Positions 52,802 to 63,294 of a DNA stretch of 64,000 nt are shown here, piece by piece. Under the pieces are notes generated by a model. It was not told where the DNA came from, searched no databases, and worked only from the letters and a program-made list of their open reading frames with translations. Made by a program: the position numbers and the translations under genes. Each line of letters starts with the position of its first letter. Position 1 is the first letter of the stretch. This stretch comes from Providencia rustigianii DSM 4541. Its GTDB lineage: Bacteria > Pseudomonadota > Gammaproteobacteria > Enterobacterales > Enterobacteriaceae. The stretch spans positions 177,194 to 241,193 of the forward strand of contig NZ_GG703819.1 in assembly GCF_000156395.1 (NCBI RefSeq), written 5' to 3'.

Positions 52802-55275
52802 ATACTATCCTTACTGGTTCCGGCTTCCAGAGAAAATACGCACTGACCGTTATCCCATTTCACATAAGCATTTTTTGCTTCTTCATTACTAATAAATACT
52901 GTACCGCCTTGTCCAACTACACCAATTGATTCGCCTTGCTGGTTAGTCACTTCAGCGCCGAATGGCATTGGTTTTTTATCGAGACGTACAACATTAAAGG
53001 TACGATTGCGCTCAACTTTTGTGCCAAATTTTACTTTAACAATACTGCCTTCATATGGAACCACTTGTTCGGAGGTATTATTAAACACAATATCTTCAGG
53101 GCTCCCTTTAGGGTCAATTTCAATATTGTTGATGCGATAAGGTCTAACATAAGGTGCTAAAGCATAACCCCCCTTATTCACCCGCACACCCGGCGCACTT
53201 GTAATTGATGCCCCTTCAGCCCCTTCGGCTTCAATCAAAGCCATCGTCGCAGACGTATTTGGTGTAAGAACCACACCGCCCGAATGTATAACGACAGAGC
53301 CGTTAGCGCCTAAGCCATATTGCCTATAGCCTTCGCCTTGGCTGTAGTTAGCATTGGTATTAACATACGGTGAACGATAACCAGTGTTCATTGCAACACT
53401 ATACTCACCACCATTTGCTGCCGCAGTGTTGAGCCCGTAAGTCCAGTTATTTTCGTCATCAAATGCACCATTAACCCCAAGCTGAGTAGAGCCAAATTTT
53501 TCGTTATTAAACGTTGTATTTGATGTTAGTGTCGTGCTTCGGCTATCGCCATAATAAAGGGGAAGATTAATATTTAAGCTAATACGGTCATCTTTCTTTC
53601 CATTATTATTGTCCGAATAAACACGCATAAAGTTAATAGAATAAGAAACTCGTTGAAATTGATTGTTGTAGCTAAATTGATATTGCTTTTCCGTTCCTGA
53701 ACGTTCCCAATAACTAGAGATACGCCCAGTAAAATAAAGTCCCCCAAACCCTTCAGGCAGATTTTGGTTTACCGTATAGCTAAAACCATTCTTTTCGCGC
53801 CATCTGTTATTTGCAATACCACGTTTATCATAATCAATTGCATATAATGCATCGTTTACGTTGAAGTAATCTTTCGTTGAATAACGATATGCAGCTAGCG
53901 AGATATTCGTATCTGTTTCAGTAATTAAACGGTTAAACGTTACTCGGTAACTTTGACCATTATCAGTACGGTGTTTTAATGCTGTTCGTGATTGTGTAAC
54001 GTCAACTGCAACAGCACCAATACCCGTATTTACACCCGTCCCAATTAAATAGGCTTGATAATCATCAAACGCAGTCACACCACCATAGAGTGAAAAGGTA
54101 TTATTTAAGCCATGTTGAATTGTTCCCTGCACAATATACGGGCGATTATGCAAACCATCAGTATCTGATTTCCCCGCAGCGACTTGATAACGAGTAAACC
54201 CTGGGCGTAACAGTTGTGCTAACGATGAATAAGGCACGCTAAAGCTACTTTCACTACCATCTGCTTCTTTCACCGTAACATTTAAATCATTACCGTAACC
54301 CGATGGATAAACATCGTTCAATACAAATGGTCCTGGCGGTACTGAGGTTTGATAAATAATGGAACCGTTCTGACTAACAGTCACCAATGCATTACTTTGT
54401 GCGACACCACGAATTTCGGGTGCATATGATGTCATTCCATCTGGATACATGCTGTCATCAGTAGCAATTCTTGCGCCGCGTAATCCAATACTGTCAAAAA
54501 GATCACCATCCGTATAAAACTGGCCGGCAGTCACTTTTGATTTGATATCAGCAATCGGTTTTTGCAGATAGGTTTGGTTACTGTTCCAACTCGTACTTCC
54601 TGAACGCTGCCAACTTAAATTACCAATATGTTTTAGTAACCAGCCATCAACCGATAAACCTGCATTAAGTCCTAAATAAGCACTGGCATCATTTTGACCT
54701 TGAGAACCGCTAGTATGGCTATCATAATAATTGGCCATATACGCTAAATTTAACGCAGGAATACCTTTTTCCCAAAATTGCGGAGCGACATAACCACGTG
54801 ATAAACGCTGCTCGTAAATTTGTGGAACTGAAATATCTAGACGTAGGTTCGAAGAACTGAAAGTATCGTTTACGTCCTTCATTGCATTCCACTCATTCAA
54901 CGGGGAACAAGTAGACTCTTGCGCATTCAATTGCGGATTTAATTTTTCTGAATTAACGCCAAAATTACTCAACATAGCGGGTGTATAACAGACACCTAAT
55001 TTGCCATCTTTTTGCTGAACAACATTTAAATCATAGCGACCTTTCCAATTACCGTTAGTATATACATCAACAGAGTACTTACCTTCACTGATTGCAGTCG
55101 TGTTGAAGCGTTCTAAATCAACATTATCTTTGCTGCCTACTATGAACCCACTATTAAATTCGTAGGTTGTGCCTTCAGCACTCCATGCATAAAATGTTGG
55201 CATCATACATACGGTGACGAAGCAGGTCACAGAGAGTGTATTGCTATATTTATTTATTAACTCTCGCTGTTTCAT
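52792..55275 (-). CDS. Fimbrial outer-membrane usher
   Basis: An 827-residue usher with N-terminal signal, the periplasmic N-domain (EFNSGFIVGSKDNVDLERF), 24-strand barrel with plug (SYAPEIRGVAQSNALVTVSQN, then PGPFVLNDVYPSGYGNDL), and C-terminal domains (LPFG-like PMPFGAEVTNQQGESIGVVG, then WDNGQCVFSL). It secretes and assembles chaperone-bound subunits. Length and motifs are complete. It lies nine bases after the chaperone gene and overlaps the adhesin gene by ten, indicating a coupled operon. Confidence 0.95.
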   Translation of the reverse strand: MKQRELINKYSNTLSVTCFVTVCMMPTFYAWSAEGTTYEFNSGFIVGSKDNVDLERFNTTAISEGKYSVDVYTNGNWKGRYDLNVVQQKDGKLGVCYTPAMLSNFGVNSEKLNPQLNAQESTCSPLNEWNAMKDVNDTFSSSNLRLDISVPQIYEQRLSRGYVAPQFWEKGIPALNLAYMANYYDSHTSGSQGQNDASAYLGLNAGLSVDGWLLKHIGNLSWQRSGSTSWNSNQTYLQKPIADIKSKVTAGQFYTDGDLFDSIGLRGARIATDDSMYPDGMTSYAPEIRGVAQSNALVTVSQNGSIIYQTSVPPGPFVLNDVYPSGYGNDLNVTVKEADGSESSFSVPYSSLAQLLRPGFTRYQVAAGKSDTDGLHNRPYIVQGTIQHGLNNTFSLYGGVTAFDDYQAYLIGTGVNTGIGAVAVDVTQSRTALKHRTDNGQSYRVTFNRLITETDTNISLAAYRYSTKDYFNVNDALYAIDYDKRGIANNRWREKNGFSYTVNQNLPEGFGGLYFTGRISSYWERSGTEKQYQFSYNNQFQRVSYSINFMRVYSDNNNGKKDDRISLNINLPLYYGDSRSTTLTSNTTFNNEKFGSTQLGVNGAFDDENNWTYGLNTAAANGGEYSVAMNTGYRSPYVNTNANYSQGEGYRQYGLGANGSVVIHSGGVVLTPNTSATMALIEAEGAEGASITSAPGVRVNKGGYALAPYVRPYRINNIEIDPKGSPEDIVFNNTSEQVVPYEGSIVKVKFGTKVERNRTFNVVRLDKKPMPFGAEVTNQQGESIGVVGQGGTVFISNEEAKNAYVKWDNGQCVFSLEAGTSKDSICR

Positions 55276-55284
55276 TTTTCTATC

Positions 55285-55986
55285 CTATTTAGCAGTCGTT
55301 TTTACTGCTATATCCGCACCGTAATCATTGATATTGTTCAAAACAACACTTTCACCTGCTCTAATTGCTTTTTTCAATACCACTGACGTTTGACTTTTAG
55401 GTGCTAACATTACCGCCTTATCCGTTAATCCATTTTTGCCATCGGTTGAAATTTTTGTAATGGTAATAAAAAATGGCGTAGGATTATTAATAGTCAGATT
55501 ATTGCCATTAGCATTCACAACTAATTGTTCTGGTGCTAATTCGCGACTACCTAACCCAACAGGGCGATAGATAAATTTAAATCGAGAACGAATTGCTAGC
55601 TGTAAGAAGTTTTGATCTTCCTTTCCTGCTGTTTTTACTGTTGGTGGAATATCTAAGATATTCAGCCACCACAAACTTTCCTTATCTTGTGGGATCCCAT
55701 TTTTATCCATCAATTTAATGCGTAGTGTTTGACCACCTTTTGCATCCAGACGGGATATTGGAGGTGTAATTTGAAATGGTGTTTTTATTGTATCTGGAGT
55801 TTCCGATGCATCACCAGTGTCTAACCATGCTTGTGCGACCGCTGGCCTATCCGCCGTATTATTTAATTGCACGGTAATTTCTTTTTCATTTCCAGGATAA
55901 ATAAATCGCGTGCCGTTAACAATAATATTATTCGCTAATGAAGATGTACTGAAAACGAAGCAGAAGAATAAAACAATTGCTTTCAT
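55285..55986 (-). CDS. Periplasmic fimbrial chaperone
   Basis: A 233-residue PapD-like chaperone: signal peptide (MKAIVLFFCFVFSTSSLA), TRFIYPGNEKEITVQLNN, PFQITPPISRLDAKGGQTLR, ESLWWLNILDIPP and NPTPFFITI, all family hallmarks. It donates a strand to unfolded pilins and delivers them to the usher. It lies between the major subunit and usher genes. Confidence 0.94.
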   Translation of the reverse strand: MKAIVLFFCFVFSTSSLANNIIVNGTRFIYPGNEKEITVQLNNTADRPAVAQAWLDTGDASETPDTIKTPFQITPPISRLDAKGGQTLRIKLMDKNGIPQDKESLWWLNILDIPPTVKTAGKEDQNFLQLAIRSRFKFIYRPVGLGSRELAPEQLVVNANGNNLTINNPTPFFITITKISTDGKNGLTDKAVMLAPKSQTSVVLKKAIRAGESVVLNNINDYGADIAVKTTAK

Positions 55987-56057
55987 TTGAACCTCTAGAT
56001 AAAAGCGGCAGTAATAACTACCGCTTAGATAAATATTACTTTTGAAATAAATAAATA

Positions 56058-56651
56058 TTATTCGTAAGTAATTTCGTAAGTTGCATAACTTTCTACGATA
56101 CCAGATGTAACATCTTTAGGCGTTGAAGTTGCATATCCTACGAAATAAGTGAAACGGCTACCGTCAGTAATTTCAGTTGTTGTTGCTTTAGGTTGCTTTG
56201 CACTATTAGGATCGATTTTATTTTCTAACTTAGAGCTAGCATCTGTTGCTAAAACTAATTGTATATTTTCAGCTCCATCCGCAGCACCAGTAATAGTGTT
56301 AGCTAAATAACCAGCATTAATACCTGAAGCACCATTTAATACGTTACCACCAGTCCAGTTAACGTTTAAAGCGGTATTATCGTTAACACCTTGACATTGT
56401 GTTACATCAATAACAAATGGTTTTGCTTTTAAATAAGTATTTGCACCTGCTTCTTGAACTTCTTTTACTGAAACTGGCGCCAAATAAACTTTAGCATCAC
56501 TACCTTGACCATCAACTGAAACAGTACAAGAAACGTCTGTCACTTTACCATAAAAATTAACTTGACCACCGCCTGCATTTTCAGTTGCAGCGAAAGCAGA
56601 TGATGCACCAATAATTGCAGTAGCAACTGCTGTCAATAATACTTTTTTCAT
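56058..56651 (-). CDS. Major fimbrial subunit
   Basis: A 197-residue pilin: signal peptide ([20 protein letters not shown]), [20 protein letters not shown] with the first Cys, VTQCQGVN with the second, and the C-terminal [10 protein letters not shown] donor strand. ATG 56651 is preferred because AGGAA then sits seven bases upstream; the ATG two codons earlier abuts that box. It is the first gene of the operon, and the 71-base gap to the chaperone gene is typical for differential pilin expression. Confidence 0.9.
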   Translation of the reverse strand: MKKVLLTAVATAIIGASSAFAATENAGGGQVNFYGKVTDVSCTVSVDGQGSDAKVYLAPVSVKEVQEAGANTYLKAKPFVIDVTQCQGVNDNTALNVNWTGGNVLNGASGINAGYLANTITGAADGAENIQLVLATDASSKLENKIDPNSAKQPKATTTEITDGSRFTYFVGYATSTPKDVTSGIVESYATYEITYE

Positions 56652-56657
56652 TGTCAT

Positions 56658-57933
56658 TTCCTAGTATGAAGGTTTTATTATTACATTTAAAAGAACTTAT
56701 TTAGTATCACACTATTATTTAATAAATAATTAACGCAGGGATCAGACCATACATTAAATATGGTTATACACAAATCATTCGATATAATTTAACATCTGGT
56801 AATAGTTTAATTAATAATATTGCTCTATCTCAATGAGTCCATTTTTGAATTAATAATCATAACGTGGTCTATATGATTTCGAACAGATCATACACCAAAA
56901 CTTAAATTAACTTAAATCGTTTTTATTATCAGACACGAATCCTTTTGATAGCTATAAACTATCAAAAAACTTCGTTTATACAATGTTACTGATTGATTAA
57001 ACTCACCAAATTACACGAATTACGATAATATATTAAATTAATAATTTAATATCTGTATTAAGGGAAGGACTAATATTAAAAAATGAACTTAATTTGATAG
57101 ATTATAAAAAGCAAACCTACCAATATAACTCCAAATAAGAGCATCAAAATATTACATAGATACACTAAATTTATATATTCACCATAAATCCTAGTCTAAT
57201 TCGTACAGTAACGAATCAATTAAAATAAATTTATTTTATAATTTTGCCAACTCAAGATTAGTGATACTTATCAATTCATTTATTATATAATGTATACACA
57301 TCACATTTTGACTCATGACGCGCAAAAGGAGTATTCTTGTACTTGTAGATGCAAAAACAATGCTTACAGAGAAAATAACCATTTTAAATGCTACAATTAG
57401 AATTTAACCTTAATTACAACCAACTAAATAGCAGAATTATTTATTTTAAAAATACATCATTTCAAAAATTCTTTTTAATCCGCAATTTTATCTCTTGCTA
57501 TGCGTAAAAATGCTTTATTTAAAATAATCATTTTCTACTCTTTTTGTTAGTGAATTTTATCAATTAATTTAACTAGCCTTCAGTTTTACTTGATTGGATT
57601 TTATTTGTTCAAATTAATTTTAAAGTGTAACTATTTGATTACTAATATTAAAAAATAATTTAATTCTAGAGTATGAGCAACTAACTGTAATACGCCAGAC
57701 GACCTTAAGAATACTCCTAAAACTCACATAATGAGCATAATGAGCATAAACCGCGTATTATTTCACCAAAAAAAATAGACATTCAAAAAAAGATTGAGCA
57801 GCATAAACAAATTATAATCTATCTAAAAATGTAGTCGTTAATTGTCAAAATAGCCATATAAAATACATTTAATTTAGGCCATAACATAAAATATACGTCA
57901 CATCTTGATCATCCATAATCTCCAAAAATGAGA
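56658..57933. other. Long AT-rich region upstream of the fimbrial operon
   Basis: About 1.3 kb, very AT-rich, with no gene. It must hold the fimbrial promoter and probably binding sites for H-NS-like proteins. I looked for long inverted repeats that would mark an invertible switch and did not see a clear pair. No recombinase gene (mrpI type) lies nearby. Confidence 0.45.
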
Positions 57934-57944
57934 TGTATTTGACC

Positions 57945-58800
57945 CTATATTTCCAGACACTTTTTATCACTTATTTCATTATGGGTTCTACGCCGCAGGT
58001 ACTCTCGCGGTGAACGATAACCCAGTGCACTGTGGGGATGCCATTCATTATAATGCTCGAAGGCTGCCGCAAGATTCTTCACTGCCGTTAATCCGTTCGG
58101 TTTTGACATGAGACTTATGTAGTCACGCTTCATGATTTTTACAAAGCTTTCTGCTATTCCATTACTTTGTGGACTCCGTACCGCCGTATGTCTCGGTGAT
58201 AGGCCGACTTGTTTAGCGAACCTCCGTGTTTCATGGGCTCGATATGCTGAACCGTTGTCTGTCAACCACTCAACTGACTTTGAGGGGAACTCGTTACCGA
58301 AGCGATGCTCCACAGCGCCTAACATGACATCTTGCACGGTTTCACTGTCGAAGCCTCCCGTACTGGCTGGCTGCCCAATGAAGAGCTTCGCGATCACAAC
58401 AGCCTAAAGCGAATGTGACGCGTAGTTTTTCACCATCATCACATCGAAACTCAAAACCATCTGAACACCAACGTTGATTGCTTTCATTCACCGCCACTTT
58501 TCCTGTATGAGCTCGTTTCGAGACTGGGATTGCGGGTTTACGTTCCAACAATAATGCGGATTGCTTCATGATTCGGTAAACACGTTCGGCATTAATCATC
58601 GCGATACCTTCATTCTCAGATTGCCGACGTAACATCGCCCAGACGCGGCGATAGCCATACGTCGGCAGCTTATCAATGACTTTATGTATACGAGCAAGCG
58701 CATCGCTATCATCTTGAGGGCGTCGTCCTCGTTTATCTTTCCAATCACTTTTTCGTTTTGCTAGAACTTATAACTGCGCTCGTGACACAAGTAAGGTTTC
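57945..58800 (-). pseudogene. IS2-like orfB, broken
   Basis: Pieces of the IS2 orfB DDE integrase in two frames: about 58342-58635 ([40 protein letters not shown]) and 57945-58397 ([55 protein letters not shown]). A frameshift near 58390 and loss of the N-terminal part at about 58640-58800 inactivate it. Catalytic D, D and E remain visible. Confidence 0.8.
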
Positions 58801-58817
58801 GCTCACTAAGCTAATTT

Positions 58818-59179
58818 TCAATCCTGGGGTAATAAGGGCGCGAGCGCTATCCACTTTTTTTCACGGCCATACTCGACAGCTTCTTTAAGAAGTTCATTTT
58901 CCATTGTTTTTTTGCCGAGTAAACGCTGTAGCTCTTTAATTTGCTTTATTGCTGAGGCTAGCTCAGAGGCAGGAACAACGTGTTCACCTGCTGTCACTGC
59001 AGTCAGGCTTCCTTCTTGATACTGTTTACGCCAAAGGAAAAGCTGGCTTGCTGCTATGCCATGTTGGCGGGCAACCATGGAAACACTCATACCCGACTCA
59101 AAGCTTTGCTGAACAATCGCCATTTTTTCTTGCGGAGAACGACGTTTTCTACGTTCAGGACCTAATATCTCGATCATGT
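58818..59179 (-). CDS. IS2-like OrfA (helix-turn-helix protein)
   Basis: IS3-family Orf[41 protein letters not shown] and a leucine zipper [20 protein letters not shown], very close to IS2 InsC. A full ATG start is likely at MIEILG near 59179; the longer frame from 59240 includes terminal DNA. With orfB broken it is probably non-functional for transposition. Confidence 0.8.
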
Positions 59180-59386
59180 TATCTCCAAGAACTAGTCTAA
59201 AAACTAGTATTAAGATTATCACTAATTTAAGTGATACCAACTGTCTGGAGATCTAAGGGGCCAGTCTATGAGAGCAAGGCCTCTTACCGTTTTATGTATA
59301 GTTTATTCTGTAACCAAACCTATGATCTGCTTTAATCAAACAGGACACTTTAATAATGGAATATAATCCAATTATTGAGGTGTTAA

Positions 59387-59680
59387 ATGAAAAAACGAAC
59401 AAATAGGTTTTATACCGCTGAGTTTAAGCAAGAGGCGGTCGCATTAGTCACCGAGCAAGGTTATAGCTTGCCAAAAGCGGCAGATTCTTTAGGGATCACC
59501 GATCAATTACTTTATAACTGAAAAGCAAAATTCGATGCTGAGCAATCTGGTAGCAGCATGAATTCTGATGAAAGAGCTGAGCTATTAAGGCTTCGAAAGA
59601 AAAATAAAGAACTTAGGATGGAGAAAGAGATCTTAAAAAAAGCCAGCGCCCTCCTGCTAAAGGAAACCAAGAGCGTTTAA
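59387..59680 (+). pseudogene. IS3-family orfA with internal stop, copy A
   Basis: KKRTNRFYTAEFKQEAVALV, SLPKAADSLGITDQLLYN, then TGA at 59519 where a Trp codon (TGG) is expected, then the leucine-zipper part RLRKKNKELRMEKEILKKAS. The stop is also present in the copy at 63295. Confidence 0.8.
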
Positions 59681-59711
59681 AACGATTAAGCAATTATCTT
59701 CACAATTTCCC

Positions 59712-60537
59712 GTGATGAAGCTCTGCAAGTTAATGACAATAAGTCGTTCTGCCTACTATACGTGGCTTAAACGCCCAGCAAAGTTGATCACTGCAGAACA
59801 ATTTAGTCTGTACCGTAAAGCCAAAGCCATCTTTGGAGAGAGTCGAAATAGCTTAGGTTACAGAACGTTACGTAAACGGTTATGTAAAGAGGGCTTTAGC
59901 GTGAGTGCTTATGGCGTTCAAAAGCTAATGGCTCAGCTTGGCCTAGTTGTCACTCAGCGCGTTGCTTACAAAGTCACCACAAAACGCAAACACAGTGATG
60001 CCGTAGCCGATAATTTGCTCAATCAAAATTTTAATCCTCACGCACACTAACGAAGTGTGGGCAGATGATGTGACCTATTTAAAAACAGGGGAAGGATGGA
60101 TGTATTTAGCCATCGTGATGGACTTATACTCATGCCGTATTGTGGGTTGGCACATCGATAAACGAATGACGGCAGATTTAGTTAGTAAAGCCTTGATGAA
60201 AGCGTATAACTTACACCATCCCGAAAAAGGCTTAGTCTTTCATAGTGATAGAGGCTCTCAATATACGAGTAAGCGATATAGCCGCTTGCTAACAAGCTAT
60301 GGTATTCGAGCAAGCATGGGCGATGTTGGAGCCTGTTAGGATAACGCCGTTGTAGAACGATTTTTTGGCAGTTTAAAACACAATTGGGTACTGAAAATCC
60401 CACAGCCGACTCGGAAACAGATGAAAGAAGATGTTACCGCAGATATGCCCTATTACAACCTAGAAAGGCTTCATACTGCCAACGGTTATCTGTCCCCCAT
60501 TGAGTATGAACAAAATTCTTTAAGAAAAGTGTCCTGA
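59712..60537 (+). pseudogene. IS3-family orfB with stops, copy A
   Basis: The orfB transposase reads MKLCKLMTISRSAYYTWLKR to KRKHSDAVADNLLNQNFNP in one frame to 60050, then shifts to VWADDVTYLKTGEGWMYLAI, HSDRGSQYTSKRYSRLL to a TAG at 60337 within the conserved GDCWDNAVVERFF region, and continues to the end. DDE residues are visible, but stops make it inactive. Confidence 0.8.
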
Positions 60538-60552
60538 TTTTGTTGTGCAGAA

Positions 60553-60907
60553 CACAAACCGATGACTTGATTAATCCATACAAACACTGAGATAGCAAAT
60601 TTAATTTTCACTCTCACCATAAAAGCGTTGATTTCGCTTAAGACACCACACATTCATCATCAATAACTTTTCTAAATAAATAATATTGATAGCCAACTTA
60701 TTATCAATCCAATTATTTTTGCAATAGTATTGATTTGATTAACTGAGGTTGCATATGAAAAATCCTCGCTAGGTGACTTATGTAAATATGGATGATTTCG
60801 TTCATCCCGACAGTTATACGCTCACATAGCTTTTAGGTTCAATATTCATATGACTGGAAGAACCAATCATATGAATAACTTTGAAATTCTGAGAATTATT
60901 TTTAATA
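60553..60907. other. Gap between the IS element and the YbgA-like gene
   Basis: About 355 AT-rich bases. A short broken frame near 60754 (MKNPR, stop, VTYVNMDDFVHPDSYT) may be a relic of a small gene. Nothing else recognised. Confidence 0.35.
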
Positions 60908-61903
60908 TCATAACCCATATCGCAGTCTTAATGACTGAGGATAAGGATGGAAATATTTTTGATTATTCAAATAGTTATCAGGGTACTCAGATAAATAGTG
61001 CGTAATTAATGTTAATGGAGCCAATAAAGGCTGTGTTCCTTGGCGGTATTCGAGGATTAACTTACTCAATGCTTGCCTTTGGTTTGATGTCAGATAACGT
61101 TTAAAGTAACCTTGGATATGCATAAGCACATTAGTGTGATTGCGCCTAGTCGCTTGGTGTTGTAATAAATTCATAAACTTATTTCGATACTCATCAAAAT
61201 AAGAGTCGATTGAATCCCATTCATTGTTACTAGCAACAAAACGACCAAGTTCTCGATAAAGAGGCTGTGAATGCGCCAATAAAAGGAGCTTATATCGAGT
61301 ATGAAAGTCGATTAATGAGTGCCGATTGAAGGCGTTTTTCTTTAGTTCATTTAGCTCATGAAGAGCAAATACCCGTATAATAAAATTTTCTCGAATATGA
61401 GGATCGCTTAACCTGCCATCTTCCTCAACAGGCAACCAAGGCATTGCTTTGAGTAATTGTTCAGTAAAAAGCCCCATTCCAGACTTTTTATTACCATTGC
61501 CAACTGAATCATATACTCGAACCCTTTCCAAGCCACAGCTAGGTGAGTTTTTACATACAATATAACCACTTAAATCTGAAAGCCTACTCAAATAGTCAGT
61601 CGAAAACTGAAGCATCTCTTCAGTTAAATCGCCTTCACGACCATCGCTGAATTTGAGTCTAACGCTATTTTCGTCAGATTTAACTAGCCTCAATGCAGGT
61701 CTAGGTGTTGGTAAACCAATCGCCATTTCCGGGCATGCTTGTTGGTATTCGAAATAATCTGATAACTCATCTACAGCAAAGTGAAAGCGCTTATGACCAC
61801 CATCAAATCTAACGCTATCACCCAATAAGCATGAGCTAATACCTACAGTGATTTTTTTATCTGATGTATTGCTTATATCACTAGAGGTAAGAAGATTAAC
61901 CAT
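60908..61903 (-). CDS. DUF523/DUF1722 protein, YbgA-like
   Basis: A 331-residue protein joining DUF523 (TudS-like) and DUF1722 (YbgA) domains. DUF523: GISSCLLGDSVRFDGG, YQQACPEMAIGLPTPRPALRL and VCKNSPSCGLERV, with three Cys that in TudS bind a 4Fe-4S cluster. DUF1722: NAFNRHSLIDFHTRYKLLLLAHS and NVLMHIQGYFKRYL. ATG 61903 has AAGGTGG upstream and is preferred over 61927. Likely role is removal of sulfur from thiolated bases or nucleosides, inferred from TudS; the fusion resembles chromosomal E. coli YbgA, so this may be an original host gene. Confidence 0.87.
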   Translation of the reverse strand: MVNLLTSSDISNTSDKKITVGISSCLLGDSVRFDGGHKRFHFAVDELSDYFEYQQACPEMAIGLPTPRPALRLVKSDENSVRLKFSDGREGDLTEEMLQFSTDYLSRLSDLSGYIVCKNSPSCGLERVRVYDSVGNGNKKSGMGLFTEQLLKAMPWLPVEEDGRLSDPHIRENFIIRVFALHELNELKKNAFNRHSLIDFHTRYKLLLLAHSQPLYRELGRFVASNNEWDSIDSYFDEYRNKFMNLLQHQATRRNHTNVLMHIQGYFKRYLTSNQRQALSKLILEYRQGTQPLLAPLTLITHYLSEYPDNYLNNQKYFHPYPQSLRLRYGL

Positions 61904-62083
61904 TATTGCCACCTTATATGAAATCACTTATATACGAAATTGATTTATAATAATAATTGAATTCATATTAGTAACATTGCACTTTATTTACTAGCTTTAT
62001 AAATCACTACTCCACACTCTAATAAAACAAACAAAAAAGCCCCTCTGAAGTGAGACTCATAAACTGCTGACGTTGTAGTCATT
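61904..62083. other. AT-rich upstream region of the YbgA-like gene
   Basis: About 180 AT-rich bases that should hold the promoter for the minus-strand gene. A GCCCCTCTGAAGTGAG segment near 62040 may be a relic terminator. Nothing else is evident. Confidence 0.3.
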
Positions 62084-62226
62084 CTTAGGCTATTCTAGAG
62101 CTAATGAAACCACTCAGTAGTCATCGGGAGTTTATCTTCCCAAGCCGTATCAAGCCTACCCAACCAATGAACAGTCAAACCGTCAATGCGGCTTTAAAGC
62201 GTGCCGAATTCTGTGGTGTGTTGGTA
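62084..62226 (+). pseudogene. P4-type integrase C-terminal fragment
   Basis: Encodes LELMKPLSSHREFIFPSRIK, then PTQPMNSQTVNAALKRAEFC and GVLV, almost the same as residues around 300-345 of the integrase at 121. It lacks both ends and is cut at 62226 by an IS2-like terminus. Confidence 0.85.
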
Positions 62227-62252
62227 GACTGGAGATCTAAGGGTCCAGTCTA
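62226..62252. mobile_element. Solo IS2-like terminus
   Basis: TAGACTGGAGATCTAAGGGT and CCAGTCTA match the outer end of the IS2-like element at 57934-59268. No body of the element is attached. It lies at the break in the integrase fragment. Confidence 0.7.
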
Positions 62253-62408
62253 AAAAGTAACCAATCGGGAATATAAATAATAATATTATCATCAAAAACT
62301 TAGCGCCTATTGTGTATCTCATTTTCTCTGCTCTACCTGAATAGAAAATATTAAATCGAGTGAACATCCCGCTGATAATCTGAAAACAAATATCAGTCGA
62401 ACCAATAT

Positions 62409-62645
62409 TCAAAGATAATCTTTTTCTGACGGAAATAGAGTAACCATTAACTCTTTTGGCGATATATCCAACACCTCGCAATAACGAAGTATTGTTTCAA
62501 TTGAAAGACAGCATACCCCTCTTTCATATCGGGATATTTGTTGTTGGCTGACGCTCATTTTTTTCGCAACTTCTATTCCCGTCAATGATTCAGAAATACG
62601 TTTACTCCTAAAAAACTCACCTAATACAGCATTAATATTTCTCAT
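62409..62645 (-). CDS. Short XRE/MrpJ-like regulator
   Basis: A 78-residue XRE protein: FFRSKRISESLTGIEVAKKM, then SVSQQQISRYERGVCCLSIE, the MrpJ-type core, with LDISPKELMVTLF ending. It is shorter than the paralogue at 50706 but the helix-turn-helix is complete. No fimbrial genes are next to it here. Its C-terminal end and what follows (62253-62408) show nothing recognised. Confidence 0.75.
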   Translation of the reverse strand: MRNINAVLGEFFRSKRISESLTGIEVAKKMSVSQQQISRYERGVCCLSIETILRYCEVLDISPKELMVTLFPSEKDYL

Positions 62646-62841
62646 ATCATTTAAACCTATCTATATGCTATATGACATTAAATGTTTTATGTATATTTTA
62701 AATTACCAAGGTTATTTTTGGTTGTGACTTTCAGTCTGTATGATAGCATAGTACACATTTTAGGTGTACCATTAATTGCAAATAAGGTGTATCAACTCGG
62801 ACTATTCCAACCCAATAACCGCTTAAAAATGGCAACCCGCA

Positions 62842-63294
62842 ATGATCTCTAACAAAACAAATAATTTTTTTGAAAGCCCTTTTAAGGGGATCCCTTTAGA
62901 CAAACAATAACCAATAAAAATATCATCGTTGGTCGATACAGTTATTACTCCGGTTACTACCACGCCCATGACTTCAATGATTGTGTTCGCTATCTGATGC
63001 CTGATACCGAAGTGGATAAATTAATCATAGTCAGTTTTTGCTCTATTGGATCGTGAGCTTCTTTTATCATGGCGGGAAACCAAGGTCATCGGCATGATTG
63101 AGTAAGCACATTCCCTTTTAACTGGCTAGAGGGTTATCCTGAGTTTGAATCTGCGAATAATGTTTACATCCCCTCTGGAGATACTGTCATCGGCAAGGAT
63201 GTTTGGATAGTTACGGAATCGATGATAATGCTGGGTGTACATATCGGTGATGGTGCAATCATTGGTAGTAGGGCACTTATCACACACGATGTTC
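62842..63294 (+). pseudogene. catB-type chloramphenicol acetyltransferase pseudogene
   Basis: Reading frames spell [16 protein letters not shown] then stop, [71 protein letters not shown] and [17 protein letters not shown], the hexapeptide-repeat xenobiotic acetyltransferase CatB. Several stops and shifts, and truncation at 63294 by an IS3 copy, show it is dead. Chromosomal catB is typical of Providencia, Morganella and related genera. Confidence 0.85.

Larger units (their letters stand above)
57934..59268 (-). mobile_element. IS2-like element, decayed
   Basis: About 1,335 bp, close to the size of IS2, in minus orientation. Its left end on the minus strand (near 59268) reads TAGACTGGCCCCTT followed by CTCCAGACA, and the other end (57934 onward) has CCCTATATTTCCAGACA; both match IS2 termini as I remember them. 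orfA is intact but orfB is broken. Confidence 0.8.
59323..60552 (+). mobile_element. IS3-family element, copy A, full length but decayed
   Basis: About 1,230 bp with imperfect terminal repeats: 59323-59348 ends CAGGACAC and 60529-60551 begins GTGTCCTG. It contains orfA (59387-59680) and an orfB split by stops. A nearly identical partial copy lies at 63295-63850. Confidence 0.8.

Noticed and set aside
56658-57933. An invertible fimbrial switch
   Set aside because: No clear pair of inverted repeats and no adjacent recombinase gene.
62194-62481. A 95-residue minus-strand frame
   Set aside because: It runs through the integrase relic, the IS2 end and part of the XRE gene in another frame, so it is a shadow.
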